Positions 24,597 through 33,221 are shown, counted from the first letter of the stretch. The stretch: DNA of 64,000 bases from Nocardia alba NBRC 108234 (GCF_001612665.1 NZ_BDAX01000021.1:167955-231954), one strand, 5' to 3'. Translations and numbers: made by a program. Notes: generated from the letters alone by a model not told the origin.

Positions 24597-26795
24597 GTGA
24601 AGAAGAGACGCCCAACGGCGATGACATTGCCGGACGTTCTTGCGATGACCACGAGCGGCACACCGGCTCCGGGGATGCGGATCAGGCTGCCGAGCGGGGC
24701 CGTCTGGGAAGGCGGCTCCGGCGGCGGCACCGCCACGATCACCCTGCCCGAAGAGAACCCGGTCACCCTCGATGAGGATGGCCGAATTCCGCCGAACAGC
24801 CTGATCGGGGCGGGTTTGCTCGGTGTGCTGTCCGACGTGCTCGGCACTGCGCCAGGCGCGATCGCCGAGCGGGTAGCGGGACAGGCGATGGACCTGCTCC
24901 GTCCCGACACGGACGCGGTCGATACCAAGACCCGATTGATCAAATTTTCCTCGAAGACGACGCTGCTCAATCCAGCGAAGTCTGATCCCGGCTACGTAGT
25001 TGAAAATAGCGGTGCACCTGCGGGTTACGCGGGTGGTGGCTCGGTTCGCGGTCCCGGGACCGGCAGTAGTGATTCGATCCTGGCTCGACTGTCCAACGGT
25101 GAATTCGTGGTCAACGCGGCCGCGACGGCCGGTGCGCTGCCGCTGCTGGAAGCGATCAACTCCGGCTGGGTTCCGTCAGCTGGATACCTGGCGGGCATGC
25201 TTCCCGGCTTCGCTTCCGGCGGTCTGGTCGGCGACTCCGGGATGGGTGATCCGCAGAAGTGGCGCGAGCTACTCGGGACCGGCTTGATCGCCGATGTGAT
25301 CGGCGGCATCGGCGGTGCGGCGATCAATGCCGCCGGTACCGCGGGTGCGGCGCTCGGTGGGGCACTGGCTCCGGTGTTGGGCGCGGGCGGGCTGTTCGGT
25401 CGGCGTGCGCCTGAACCCATGAAAGTCGATCTGGGCACCAACTCGCCGTTCACCGGCGACGGACCACCGATCTCGGCCTCGCTGAACGTGGAACCGCAGG
25501 GGCTCTTGGGCGCGATGCCCGCATTCGCCCAGGAGTCAACTTCGTCTGCCCAGGGTTCCACGGCTCCGCTGTCGGCACTCTCCGAGGCGTTGTCCGCAGG
25601 GATCGTCGCCTCGGCGACGGAAGCCGGTGGTCGGGTCGGTGCGGCGTTGGGTGCGGCTATCGCGCCTGCGCTCGGACCGGCGGGGCAGCTGGCGCCGGAA
25701 ATCGGCGAGCAGCTCGGTCAGACGATCGGGTCTCGGTTCGGTGGTGGGTTCGCGGCATCCATGTCGTTGAAGTCCGCGATCGGAGCGATGCCATCGGAAG
25801 GCGCGGATCTGTCGTCGGGTGGCGCCGGTGGTTCGGTTGCGCCGGGTGGCGCTTCGCCGATGACGCCGACAGGCTTCGGCGGTGGTGACGGTGGGTCGAG
25901 CGGTGGTTCGAACAGCGTTGTAGTCACCGGCGGGTCCGGTGGTGGTTCGAGCACGGTGTATGTGCCCAATGGCGCCGGCGGATATTCGGCTGTCGGGCCA
26001 TCCACGACACCGCGTACGCCGAGCCTGAGTGAGGGTCTCAAAGGCACGAGCCTTGCCGACCCCACGCATTTCACAACCTACGGCGGAGCCGACTACATCG
26101 ATCGCGGATCGATCGTCGGCAGCGAGCTGGCGAAGAACTTCGGGGAGTCGCTGGGTCTCAGCGACACCACAGCCCTGCGTGAAGCCGGTTCTACGGTCGG
26201 TGCGCTGGCCGGTGCCCTCGGCATCCCGTCCATCTCCAACGCACTCTCAGCCGACGGTGAGCTTGCCAAGCAGCTCGGGATCAATTCTGACAGTGAGTTC
26301 TTCGTACCGTTCGAACAGCAGAAAGCGTTCGACAACAACGAAGAGTCAAACCTCACAGCCGGCATTCAAGGCTTCCTTTCGGGTAATTCCTCGGGTGGTC
26401 TGGTCAAAGGCATCACCGGGGCGGCGAAGGGAGTCGCCCAAGACCTGGCGGGCCAAGCCGGAAGCTTCATCGGCACAGCACTCGGCACCGCGGTCGCGGG
26501 CCCAGCCGGTGCTGCGGTCGGCAGCGTGCTCGGATCCCTTGTCGGATCCACGGTGGCGGGCAAGGCGGTGGACCTGGTCGCGAAACCTGTCGAATGGTTG
26601 GCGAGTACCGCGAAGGAAGTCGTCGGAACCGGCTTCGGTCTGACAGACCTGGCCGAGGGCGTCGGCGGACACACCGCCCGCGGCGACATCTTCAATTTCA
26701 ACGGCATGGACCCCAAGAGCGTGCAGATGTCCATCGCCCGAGTTCAACGACGCCAGACATTCGTGGCACAACGAGGAGGAGGACTCGGCCGATGA
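24597..26795 (+). CDS. Tape-measure protein, module B (short)
   Basis: A 732-residue protein with a GTG start after the chaperone pair. The first 60 residues are unusual, with LPEENPVTLDEDGRIPPNSL. The motif AGGGSVRGPGTGSSDSILAR with SNGEFVVNAAAT starts near residue 145, followed by hydrophobic Gly/Ala helices and a Gly/Ser-rich linker (about 400-460). The C-terminus reads GDIFNFNGMDPKSVQMSIAR, the usual tip-binding end of actinophage tape measures. At roughly 1.5 angstrom per residue this length would specify a tube of about 110 nm. It lacks the long coiled-coil N-terminal region common in phage tape measures. Confidence 0.65.
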   Translation: MKKRRPTAMTLPDVLAMTTSGTPAPGMRIRLPSGAVWEGGSGGGTATITLPEENPVTLDEDGRIPPNSLIGAGLLGVLSDVLGTAPGAIAERVAGQAMDLLRPDTDAVDTKTRLIKFSSKTTLLNPAKSDPGYVVENSGAPAGYAGGGSVRGPGTGSSDSILARLSNGEFVVNAAATAGALPLLEAINSGWVPSAGYLAGMLPGFASGGLVGDSGMGDPQKWRELLGTGLIADVIGGIGGAAINAAGTAGAALGGALAPVLGAGGLFGRRAPEPMKVDLGTNSPFTGDGPPISASLNVEPQGLLGAMPAFAQESTSSAQGSTAPLSALSEALSAGIVASATEAGGRVGAALGAAIAPALGPAGQLAPEIGEQLGQTIGSRFGGGFAASMSLKSAIGAMPSEGADLSSGGAGGSVAPGGASPMTPTGFGGGDGGSSGGSNSVVVTGGSGGGSSTVYVPNGAGGYSAVGPSTTPRTPSLSEGLKGTSLADPTHFTTYGGADYIDRGSIVGSELAKNFGESLGLSDTTALREAGSTVGALAGALGIPSISNALSADGELAKQLGINSDSEFFVPFEQQKAFDNNEESNLTAGIQGFLSGNSSGGLVKGITGAAKGVAQDLAGQAGSFIGTALGTAVAGPAGAAVGSVLGSLVGSTVAGKAVDLVAKPVEWLASTAKEVVGTGFGLTDLAEGVGGHTARGDIFNFNGMDPKSVQMSIARVQRRQTFVAQRGGGLGR

Positions 26796-27688
26796 TCCAC
26801 CAAATGCTCAACACACAGGACACCAAGATCGTGGTGTGGGACAACAACGGCCGGGTCTGGCACCTGGCGGGCCCGAATGCCGGTCGTGAAGGCGTAAGGC
26901 TCTCGGCGCAAACAGGATTCATGTTCGCACCGGTTCAGCTGCTCGCCACCGAGGGTGCCCGCCAGGACGGCGCCACCTTCGCCCGGTCGGTCCGCTGGAA
27001 GAAGGAATGGGACTTCCTCGCCATCATCTCGGCGGCGGCAGGCGCTCAGGAGTCCAACCCGGTCCGCGAATTCCTCGCCGTGCACGACGCGTGGTTCCGC
27101 GGCTGGTCCACCGACAAGCCCGTGACCGTCGGCTACTTCACCCGGCACCAGGGCTGGCGTTTCCAGCAGTTCCAGATCGACTCCGCCCCTGAACCTTCGG
27201 GCGATATCGATCCGGCGCGCAACGGCTTCGCGATGTACAAGATGTCGGCGACCGCGATGGATCCGCTCGAGCGTCACTTCGACGAAACCATGGTGTGGAC
27301 GAACGCTTCCGGTGCGGGCGAGGGCATTCTGCGCCTGCGCAATGCGGCGGATCAGCCGGCCTGGCCGCGGTACACGATGAACGGCCCCGGCCGTTGGTCG
27401 ATCCTCGACCCGGTCGAGGGTCTCGACCAGCTGCGCCTGGTCCAGACGCCGCGCCTGATCACAGGCCAAACCCTGCGGATCGACACCCACCCGCGCCACC
27501 GCACTGCTCGCCTCTACACCGAGGGCAGCACCGCGAGTGTCAATGTGTGGGGCCAGCTCGCCGGCCGCCGCTGGCTCGCCTCGCTGGACCCATGGACCAG
27601 CACCGACATCGTGGTGAAGGTCGAGAACGGGAACACCGATTCGAGCATTATCGGGGCTGTGACGCCGAGGTCATCGCGACCGTTCTGA
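26792..27688 (+). CDS. Distal tail (Dit)-like minor tail protein, module B
   Basis: A 298-residue protein that overlaps the tape-measure stop by ATGA. VVWDNNGRVWHLAGPNAGRE at the start, WKKEWDFLAIISAAAG in the middle and RLRNAADQPAWPRYTMNGPG, then RWSIL near residue 205 match the layout of the module A protein of identical length. In phages the Tal gene follows at once; here a hairpin terminator and a 3.9-kb toxin cassette come between. Confidence 0.65.
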   Translation: MIHQMLNTQDTKIVVWDNNGRVWHLAGPNAGREGVRLSAQTGFMFAPVQLLATEGARQDGATFARSVRWKKEWDFLAIISAAAGAQESNPVREFLAVHDAWFRGWSTDKPVTVGYFTRHQGWRFQQFQIDSAPEPSGDIDPARNGFAMYKMSATAMDPLERHFDETMVWTNASGAGEGILRLRNAADQPAWPRYTMNGPGRWSILDPVEGLDQLRLVQTPRLITGQTLRIDTHPRHRTARLYTEGSTASVNVWGQLAGRRWLASLDPWTSTDIVVKVENGNTDSSIIGAVTPRSSRPF

Positions 27689-27716
27689 TCCTGCCCCCGA
27701 ACTGAATACCGAACAA

Positions 27717-27754
27717 GAGAGAGCCCAATCCCCGTGCGGGGGTTGGGCTCTCTC
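27717..27754 (+). terminator. Terminator after Dit, before toxin cassette 2
   Basis: A long hairpin of about 16 base pairs: GAGAGAGCCCAA and CCCC on the left pair with GGGG and TTGGGCTCTCTC on the right. It is followed by GATTTC and then AAAGGAGG, the ribosome site of the toxin. It lacks the ATGCCCAAA junction of the other boundaries and has only a short U-run. Confidence 0.6.
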
Positions 27755-27775
27755 GATTTCAAAGGAGGTATCGCG

Positions 27776-30025
27776 ATGGTGGTACCAGAGCCTTTCGTGG
27801 CGTATGACCATTCCCAATTCTCTGCATGGCTCTCGTCTCTGACCCCGTTGGGAGCTGAATCCGGCTCGGGCTCCACACGAGAACCGCGGGTGCACAACCT
27901 GAACGGGATGACGGCAGCTTCGGCAGCGCGGGCGTATGAGCGAGTGCTCGGCATTCGTGACATGGACAGGCGCTCCCAAGACCGTACTTCGACGGCACGG
28001 TTCGTCAATGCCCCGCTCGAGGGTAAAGGCCTGCCGACGATCCCCGGTCTGACCACGGACAAACCCAGTGTGTCCGATAGGCCAGCGGTGCCGACGGACT
28101 TGCCGCAAGCCCAACCTCTACCACAATCGCCTGCTCCGGTCCCCGCTCCGGCTGGGCCCGCTCCGACGCCCGCACCGTCCACGCCCCAACCACAAACCGC
28201 GCCGACCAGTCCATCACCGGCGCCTGCGGCAACCACCCCTGAGCCGGTACCGACAACTGCCCCGGACGTACCGCCGACTCCCAAACCCGCGACACCGGCG
28301 AGTCTGCCCTCGTCCCTGACCAGTGTGTTGCTCGGTGTGCAACAGCCGGTTTCCGGTCAAACCCAATATCCCGGCCTTCTTGATCCGGTTCAGTTCGTGC
28401 AGTCCTACAAGCCGGAACAGGCGCGGGCGCAGGATGATCCGCAGCAGGGTGTACCGGCGCAGGTAGTCGTCACTGCCGCGGTGTCAATACCGGCAGACCC
28501 CGGTCCATGCCAAGTACCGCGCCTGACAAGTGCGACTTACTCGGCGCCGCAACTGGCGGCAGATAAGGCGTTGGTTCAGCAAGGTCGACCTAACTGGGTG
28601 GGGCCGGGGAACCCATACGACGCGGCAGTGGCTCGATTGAAAGCAGCCGAATACACCCGGTATCAGCAGCTCCTCGACTTGCAATGGTCGCAGTACCGGC
28701 CACAAAACGAGGAAGAAGCCGAATCCTGGCGTGCAGCATTCAGACGGCTACGTGAAGGTGGCATCGCCTGGAAGGATCCCGCGGTCCAGCAGTGGACGCA
28801 AACACAGCTGCAACAAGGCGTCCTCACTGACCCGCGTTATCCGCCGAAATGGGCAGGACCACCTGTCAATGTGTCCCCTACCTCACCAGAATTGCATCCG
28901 CTGGACAAACCAATTTCTGCTGCGGTTGTAGCGATTGCCAAATCGACTAAGCACAGTCTGGTCGTCCTCGGGGACACCGTCGTCAACCTGTCACCGCATG
29001 CCGAAATGCGAGCAACTATCAACGCACGCCCGGACAGGGACGGAAAGATCAACGCGCCGGTGGTTCCGACTCGGCCAGAGCACTCACCGCTCGAAGTCGC
29101 GATTGCATTGGTGGATATCGGTAGCTATGTCGTTCCAATTGGTGCACCTGCGCGCGTCGCTGCGGCCGCTGGCACCAAGGCGGCCAGCGTCGGAGCTGCG
29201 CGGGTTGCGGCCGAGGCTGGCGCAGCGACGACGCGATCGCTGCCGGTCCACATGGCAGAAGCAACGACGCTCCCAGCTATTCGGGTTCCGAATGCTGCGC
29301 CGCGCCCCTACTCAGACGTTATGCCGAGCCCTCCGGCGATGAACTCGCTGACAAACGGCCCCTCAGTCATGCCATTGAACGCATACGTACGGCCGAGCGA
29401 GGGCCTCCCACTAGCGCAGATGCTCACTTCCGAGGAGAGCGTCGCGCGGGCTGCGAAGGACCTGGTGGCGGAGGTCGAGCAATTCGTAATGCTTCGGTCG
29501 ACATCGCAATCACTCGTCACGGCTGGAGCGCACGACGTTGCAGTCGGGCAGCGGCTAGGCGCTGCGATGCATGCCTCGGAATCTGCGCCCGCCGTGCGAA
29601 CAACGACCGGTGGCGGGTTGCCTACAGGTGCACCACCCAGCAGGCCTGTTGATGGTTCTCTGACGCCGCCCAGTGGCAGTATCCCCCGGCAAACCCTGTA
29701 TCACTACACCACAGAGGGTCGACTGAGCCAGATTCTGAATGCCCTCGAACTGTGGGCATCGCGGAAGGCGGACAACCCGAAGGATGCAAGATATGGCGAT
29801 GGACAGTATCTTTCAGATATCGAGCCCGGAACCCTGCGGCCCGGTCAGCTTTCCTATCGGTTCTTGAGTACGCCACGAGGGTGGCGTAGATTTACGCACT
29901 ACATCGAAGTAGATGTGACTGGATTGACCGTTATCGCTGGACGGGAAGGTGTATTCTTGATCCCGAACAGCGGACCGCTCGATCTGACCGGGAGAATTGT
30001 GCGATCGGGAAAGAATATGCCATGA
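27776..30025 (+). CDS. Polymorphic toxin 2: shared N-terminal domain, HYD1-like ADP-ribosyltransferase
   Basis: A 749-residue protein; ATG 27776 sits eight bases after AAAGGAGG. Residues 18-80 (WLSSLTPLGAES, then GMTAASAARAYERVL) match toxin 1. A Pro/Ala/Thr-rich linker (about 105-190) leads to a long middle region. The C-terminal 110 residues begin LYHYTTEGRLSQIL (L641) and continue GDGQYLSDIEPG (from G674) and FTHYIEVDVTGL, the signature order of HYD1-type (Tox-ART-HYD1) ADP-ribosyltransferases. The predicted reaction is transfer of ADP-ribose from NAD+ to a cell target, possibly DNA given the macrodomain gene downstream. The toxin tail is AT-rich compared with the rest. It is coupled by ATGA overlap to the next gene. 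Confidence 0.75.
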   Translation: MVVPEPFVAYDHSQFSAWLSSLTPLGAESGSGSTREPRVHNLNGMTAASAARAYERVLGIRDMDRRSQDRTSTARFVNAPLEGKGLPTIPGLTTDKPSVSDRPAVPTDLPQAQPLPQSPAPVPAPAGPAPTPAPSTPQPQTAPTSPSPAPAATTPEPVPTTAPDVPPTPKPATPASLPSSLTSVLLGVQQPVSGQTQYPGLLDPVQFVQSYKPEQARAQDDPQQGVPAQVVVTAAVSIPADPGPCQVPRLTSATYSAPQLAADKALVQQGRPNWVGPGNPYDAAVARLKAAEYTRYQQLLDLQWSQYRPQNEEEAESWRAAFRRLREGGIAWKDPAVQQWTQTQLQQGVLTDPRYPPKWAGPPVNVSPTSPELHPLDKPISAAVVAIAKSTKHSLVVLGDTVVNLSPHAEMRATINARPDRDGKINAPVVPTRPEHSPLEVAIALVDIGSYVVPIGAPARVAAAAGTKAASVGAARVAAEAGAATTRSLPVHMAEATTLPAIRVPNAAPRPYSDVMPSPPAMNSLTNGPSVMPLNAYVRPSEGLPLAQMLTSEESVARAAKDLVAEVEQFVMLRSTSQSLVTAGAHDVAVGQRLGAAMHASESAPAVRTTTGGGLPTGAPPSRPVDGSLTPPSGSIPRQTLYHYTTEGRLSQILNALELWASRKADNPKDARYGDGQYLSDIEPGTLRPGQLSYRFLSTPRGWRRFTHYIEVDVTGLTVIAGREGVFLIPNSGPLDLTGRIVRSGKNMP

Positions 30026-30306
30026 TGTATTTGCGGATGGAGTGGCGCCATGACTCGGAGACTGAACCGAGTACGTTCTTCATTGAGGTTGGAGATGATA
30101 ACTACGAAGTCCGAAAGGTGGAGATATTCAAAGATGGTCGATCGCATCGCGTCGGCCTAAATGGCGCTGACGATATCGGTTTGGCTCAAATCCCCGTGGA
30201 TTCCATTGAAGAGATCAATCTTGACCCAGATTTCCACGCAATCGAGATAGATGCAACATATTTTGAAACGGAGTGGGAAAAGGCTCCCGAGGCGACGTGG
30301 TCATAG
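30022..30306 (+). CDS. DUF6881-like candidate immunity protein
   Basis: A 94-residue acidic protein starting within the toxin stop. YLRMEWRHDSETEPSTFF, then NYEVRKVEIFKDGRSHRVG and the acidic ending match my recollection of the DUF6881 family (start V/M-E-W-x-H-D, middle EVRKVE-F), small proteins often found behind actinobacterial toxins. Tight coupling to the toxin makes it the first candidate for direct binding immunity, with the macrodomain downstream acting as a second, enzymatic layer. Confidence 0.65.
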   Translation: MMYLRMEWRHDSETEPSTFFIEVGDDNYEVRKVEIFKDGRSHRVGLNGADDIGLAQIPVDSIEEINLDPDFHAIEIDATYFETEWEKAPEATWS

Positions 30307-30321
30307 CATGGAGGGATTAGG

Positions 30322-30789
30322 GTGATAACCTGGTGCAATGGCGACTTGCTCGATGCAAATGTATCGACGTTGGTCAATGCGGTGAATACGGTTGGCGTCA
30401 TGGGCAAAGGAATCGCTGCTGCGTTTCGCGCAGAATTTCCAGACATGTTTTCAGACTATTCGGAAGCGTGTAAGCGCGGAGACCTGAAATTGGGTGCGAT
30501 GCACGTTTGGGAGCCGCCAGTAACCTCAACAGCACGCCGGGTTGTTTCTTTTCCTACGAAGGCACACTGGCGTTCACCATCGCAAATTGAATACATCGAG
30601 AGTGGGATGGTTGACCTAGTTAAGGTTATTGTTGATTTGCGAATCAATTCGATCGCACTACCTGCGCTTGGCTGTGGTAACGGCGGGCTGCTTTGGCAGG
30701 ATGTCCGCCCGGTGATCGAGTCGGGTCTAAGTCGCCTTACTGAAGTAGATTGTCGGGTCTACGTCCCAGAATCGAAGAATTTCGGATAA
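30322..30789 (+). CDS. Macrodomain protein, DarG-type ADP-ribosyl hydrolase (immunity)
   Basis: A 155-residue protein with GTG start and GGAGGG upstream. It is a single macrodomain: NGDLLDANVSTLVNAVNTVG, then VMGKGIAAAFRAEFP, VVSFPTKAHWRSPSQIEYIE and LPALGCGNGGLLW. The FPTK-HWR segment and the GCG-GGL-W loop are those of DarG antitoxins, which remove ADP-ribose from DNA. The lysine is residue 80 here, equivalent to the catalytic lysine of DarG. Next to an ADP-ribosyltransferase toxin, it is best explained as enzymatic immunity. It has none of the extra C-terminal domain that DarG uses to bind DarT. Confidence 0.85.
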   Translation: MITWCNGDLLDANVSTLVNAVNTVGVMGKGIAAAFRAEFPDMFSDYSEACKRGDLKLGAMHVWEPPVTSTARRVVSFPTKAHWRSPSQIEYIESGMVDLVKVIVDLRINSIALPALGCGNGGLLWQDVRPVIESGLSRLTEVDCRVYVPESKNFG

Positions 30790-31008
30790 TTGTTCCACCT
30801 TGTGTGGAGAGATGATGACGGAAATCGATCGATGTCCGGATCGAGCTGTAGGACGGCAGCGAAGGGACTTCGTGACGGGCACCTGCTCGTTACTGGACTG
30901 TGTGATGGACTGTCCGGAATCTTGCTGGACATAGTGAGAGAAGCGCTCGGTGACGATTTGGGTTTTCTTTGGTGACCACAAAGCAGTGGTTCCGAAAGCG
31001 GTCGAGAA

Positions 31009-31563
31009 TTGAGTAATAGTGAGACAAATGCCGGCGACCTGATGGGTGCGGTGATTGCCGATCTGGGGATCGCTCTCGAGCTCGATCGCAGCGGCTCGGC
31101 CGAGCACGACACTCGGGTTGACGCTTTCGAGCGTGCGATGGAGGGACTCGTGCGAGTTGAGTGCGGTATTTTCAGCAGCGAATACGATACTGCAGAGTTG
31201 GCGGAACTCAGGCATAAGGTTGCCGATCTAGCCATAGCGAATAGTCGAACGATGACGTATTATCTGATGAACTCCTATTCTCGAGCGACATCGGCGATAG
31301 TAGACGGATGGCGTAAGCCAAGCCTTCGGCGGTCGGCTATTCAATTTATGCTCGAAAATTATCCGGGTGTGCGAGATGGATTAGAAGATGATGACATCGA
31401 CCTGATCGACGAGATAGATTGCGTATTTCGTGATCATGCTGACGAAGTCGCTCCGCTCCCGAGGAATATGATTCCCGAGGGGATTCCTGAGTCGCATTGG
31501 TGGTGGTGGGAGCCGTCGGCCAGCCCTGCCTATGCGGAGCACGTGCGGCAGATACTCGAATAG
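31009..31563 (+). CDS. Hypothetical acidic protein at end of toxin cassette 2
   Basis: 184 residues from a TTG start, or 173 from ATG 31042; neither has a strong ribosome site. The protein is helical and acidic (FERAMEGLVRVECGIFSSEY, DTAELAELRHKVADLAIANS) and ends in a Trp-rich patch HWWWWEPSAS. It is separated from the macrodomain gene by about 220 bases in which I see no reliable gene. A third immunity gene, perhaps against a toxin variant, is the likeliest reading. A terminator follows. Confidence 0.5.
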   Translation: MSNSETNAGDLMGAVIADLGIALELDRSGSAEHDTRVDAFERAMEGLVRVECGIFSSEYDTAELAELRHKVADLAIANSRTMTYYLMNSYSRATSAIVDGWRKPSLRRSAIQFMLENYPGVRDGLEDDDIDLIDEIDCVFRDHADEVAPLPRNMIPEGIPESHWWWWEPSASPAYAEHVRQILE

Positions 31564-31580
31564 CGGCACTGTCCACGTAA

Positions 31581-31609
31581 ACCCAACCCGGTTCGGGTTG
31601 GGTTTTTTT
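31581..31609 (+). terminator. Strong terminator ending toxin cassette 2
   Basis: ACCCAACCCG pairs perfectly with CGGGTTGGGT around a three-base loop, followed by seven T. ATGCCCAAA begins at 31610, immediately after the T-run. Tail genes resume 30 bases later. Confidence 0.85.
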
Positions 31610-31639
31610 ATGCCCAAAATCAAGGAAAGGTGGTGGAGG

Positions 31640-33193
31640 ATGGGTGTTTGGGAACCGCACGCGGAGTCGCGGCGGATGGATGAGATGTTCCGGGTCGAGC
31701 AGGAGGGGGCTCGGGATCAAGAGGTTCTTGTTCGGTACTGGGACAAGGACATGCAGGAGGTGGGGGAGGAGCGGAGTTACCTGTCGTTGCAGGTGAGTTT
31801 CCCGCGGAACTCGGCCGGCGGGTTGAAGATGATCTGTCCGCGCGACATGGTGCACTTCGACCACCTGTTCGACAACCACGCGGACACGACCCTGCCGATT
31901 ACCGTGAACACCAGGGGTTTTCGGTGGGACGGGTACATCACCAAGGCCTCGATCGTGCGGGACGACAACGGTGTCGAGACCGTGGACATCGAGGCGATTC
32001 ACGCCTGGAACCATGTGTCGACGATCTGCTGCTGGGCGAGTCCGTTCGCGCCGGTGCTCGCGCAGTTCCCGCGTCACCACATCCTGTTCGGGCCGGTCCG
32101 GACGCTGGTGACGACGTACCTGACAACGAATCTGATGCGGCTGCAGGGGAACACGACGTTTCCGATCGCGGTCGTTCCGGTCGATCCCCGGACCGACACC
32201 AGCCGTTGGAGTGCTGCGTCGGCGCGATTCGATATGGCGGACAAGCTGTTTCAGCCGATGCTCGAGGATTCGGGTGTCATGTTGACAGCTCGGTTCTTCC
32301 TGCCGGGAGAGGACGAGCAACCGGCACCCGAATGGTTCTACCTCGACAAGCCGACCGTGGTGTTGGAGACGGTGGACAAGTCGGGCGTTACGGGACCGAC
32401 CGGGTCGCTGCTCGACGGAATCATCTCGTGGTTCGAGGAATTCGCCGATGACGGCACCACACCGATGCGGTATCCGAAGTTCGATTCGACCAATGAGTAC
32501 GAAGCCGTGTACGGGACGCCGGGCAAGTTCGGCACCATGCGGAATCTGCCCTGGGTGTGGTACTTCGAGGGCGAGTATTCCGGGATCGGCGCCTCCGAGA
32601 TCGCCCTGCACAAACCGACGGCGACCGACATCATCGTCGGTGGTCGTTCGCCGGGCTGGGTGAACGCGGGCATCGAGATGGCGATCAAGGGGCTGCTGTC
32701 GCTGATCGGTCTGGACTGGCTCTATCGCGGCCAGCTCGACGATGTTTTCCTCGCCTGGATGGTCTACCGAGATATGGAGCGGGTCAACAAGGCCGGCCCG
32801 TATGCGTTCCGCGAGGTGTTCATCACCGGCAGCGACAAGGCCTTCACGCTCGACGGGTTCGTCGCGGCGCGGCAGGGCCTGCATCTGTCTCGTGGCTACA
32901 CCAGCCACAAGGTGACCATCCAGGACAATGCGCCCTACCTGATCGGCCGTGACTTCGGTCTGGGTGACCAGATCGGATTCGCCATGGGCGAGAAGGTATT
33001 CACCGACTTCGTCACTGAGCTGACGTTCACCGACGACCGCGAAACCGCGGCGTCGTGGCAGATCACCGTGGGCGATGGGTCCGACGAAGAGGACTCGGTC
33101 GTCAAGGCGTGGCAGCGGCTCGGCCGTGTCGCCTCGGCGATCAAGGACCTGTCCACCGATGTGGGGGCCGACATGGACCTGCTCATTTTCTGA
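31640..33193 (+). CDS. Tail-tip (Tal) protein, siphovirus Gp37-like, module B
   Basis: A 517-residue protein from ATG 31640. An in-frame ATG at 31610 (start MPKIKERWW) is the junction repeat itself and has the T-run rather than a ribosome site before it; AAAGGTGGTGGAGG favours 31640. RYWDKDMQEVGEERSYLSLQ, GGRSPGWVNAGIEMAIKG, QLDDVFLAWMVYRDMERV and SWQITVGDGS parallel the module A Tal. It is the hub that would follow Dit directly were it not for the inserted toxin cassette. Confidence 0.65.
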   Translation: MGVWEPHAESRRMDEMFRVEQEGARDQEVLVRYWDKDMQEVGEERSYLSLQVSFPRNSAGGLKMICPRDMVHFDHLFDNHADTTLPITVNTRGFRWDGYITKASIVRDDNGVETVDIEAIHAWNHVSTICCWASPFAPVLAQFPRHHILFGPVRTLVTTYLTTNLMRLQGNTTFPIAVVPVDPRTDTSRWSAASARFDMADKLFQPMLEDSGVMLTARFFLPGEDEQPAPEWFYLDKPTVVLETVDKSGVTGPTGSLLDGIISWFEEFADDGTTPMRYPKFDSTNEYEAVYGTPGKFGTMRNLPWVWYFEGEYSGIGASEIALHKPTATDIIVGGRSPGWVNAGIEMAIKGLLSLIGLDWLYRGQLDDVFLAWMVYRDMERVNKAGPYAFREVFITGSDKAFTLDGFVAARQGLHLSRGYTSHKVTIQDNAPYLIGRDFGLGDQIGFAMGEKVFTDFVTELTFTDDRETAASWQITVGDGSDEEDSVVKAWQRLGRVASAIKDLSTDVGADMDLLIF

Positions 33194-33221
33194 GCGGCCC
33201 GCCAACCGAAAGGAGAGATCT

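Noticed and set aside
30812..30934. A 40-codon frame with GGAGAG before ATG (MMTEIDRCPDRAVGRQRR)
   Set aside because: It has a fair ribosome site but overlaps another open frame, and its composition is not gene-like. Too weak to annotate without conservation.
30790..30975. A 61-codon frame after the macrodomain gene
   Set aside because: It starts at a TTG without a ribosome site and has no recognisable features; probably part of a 220-base gap.
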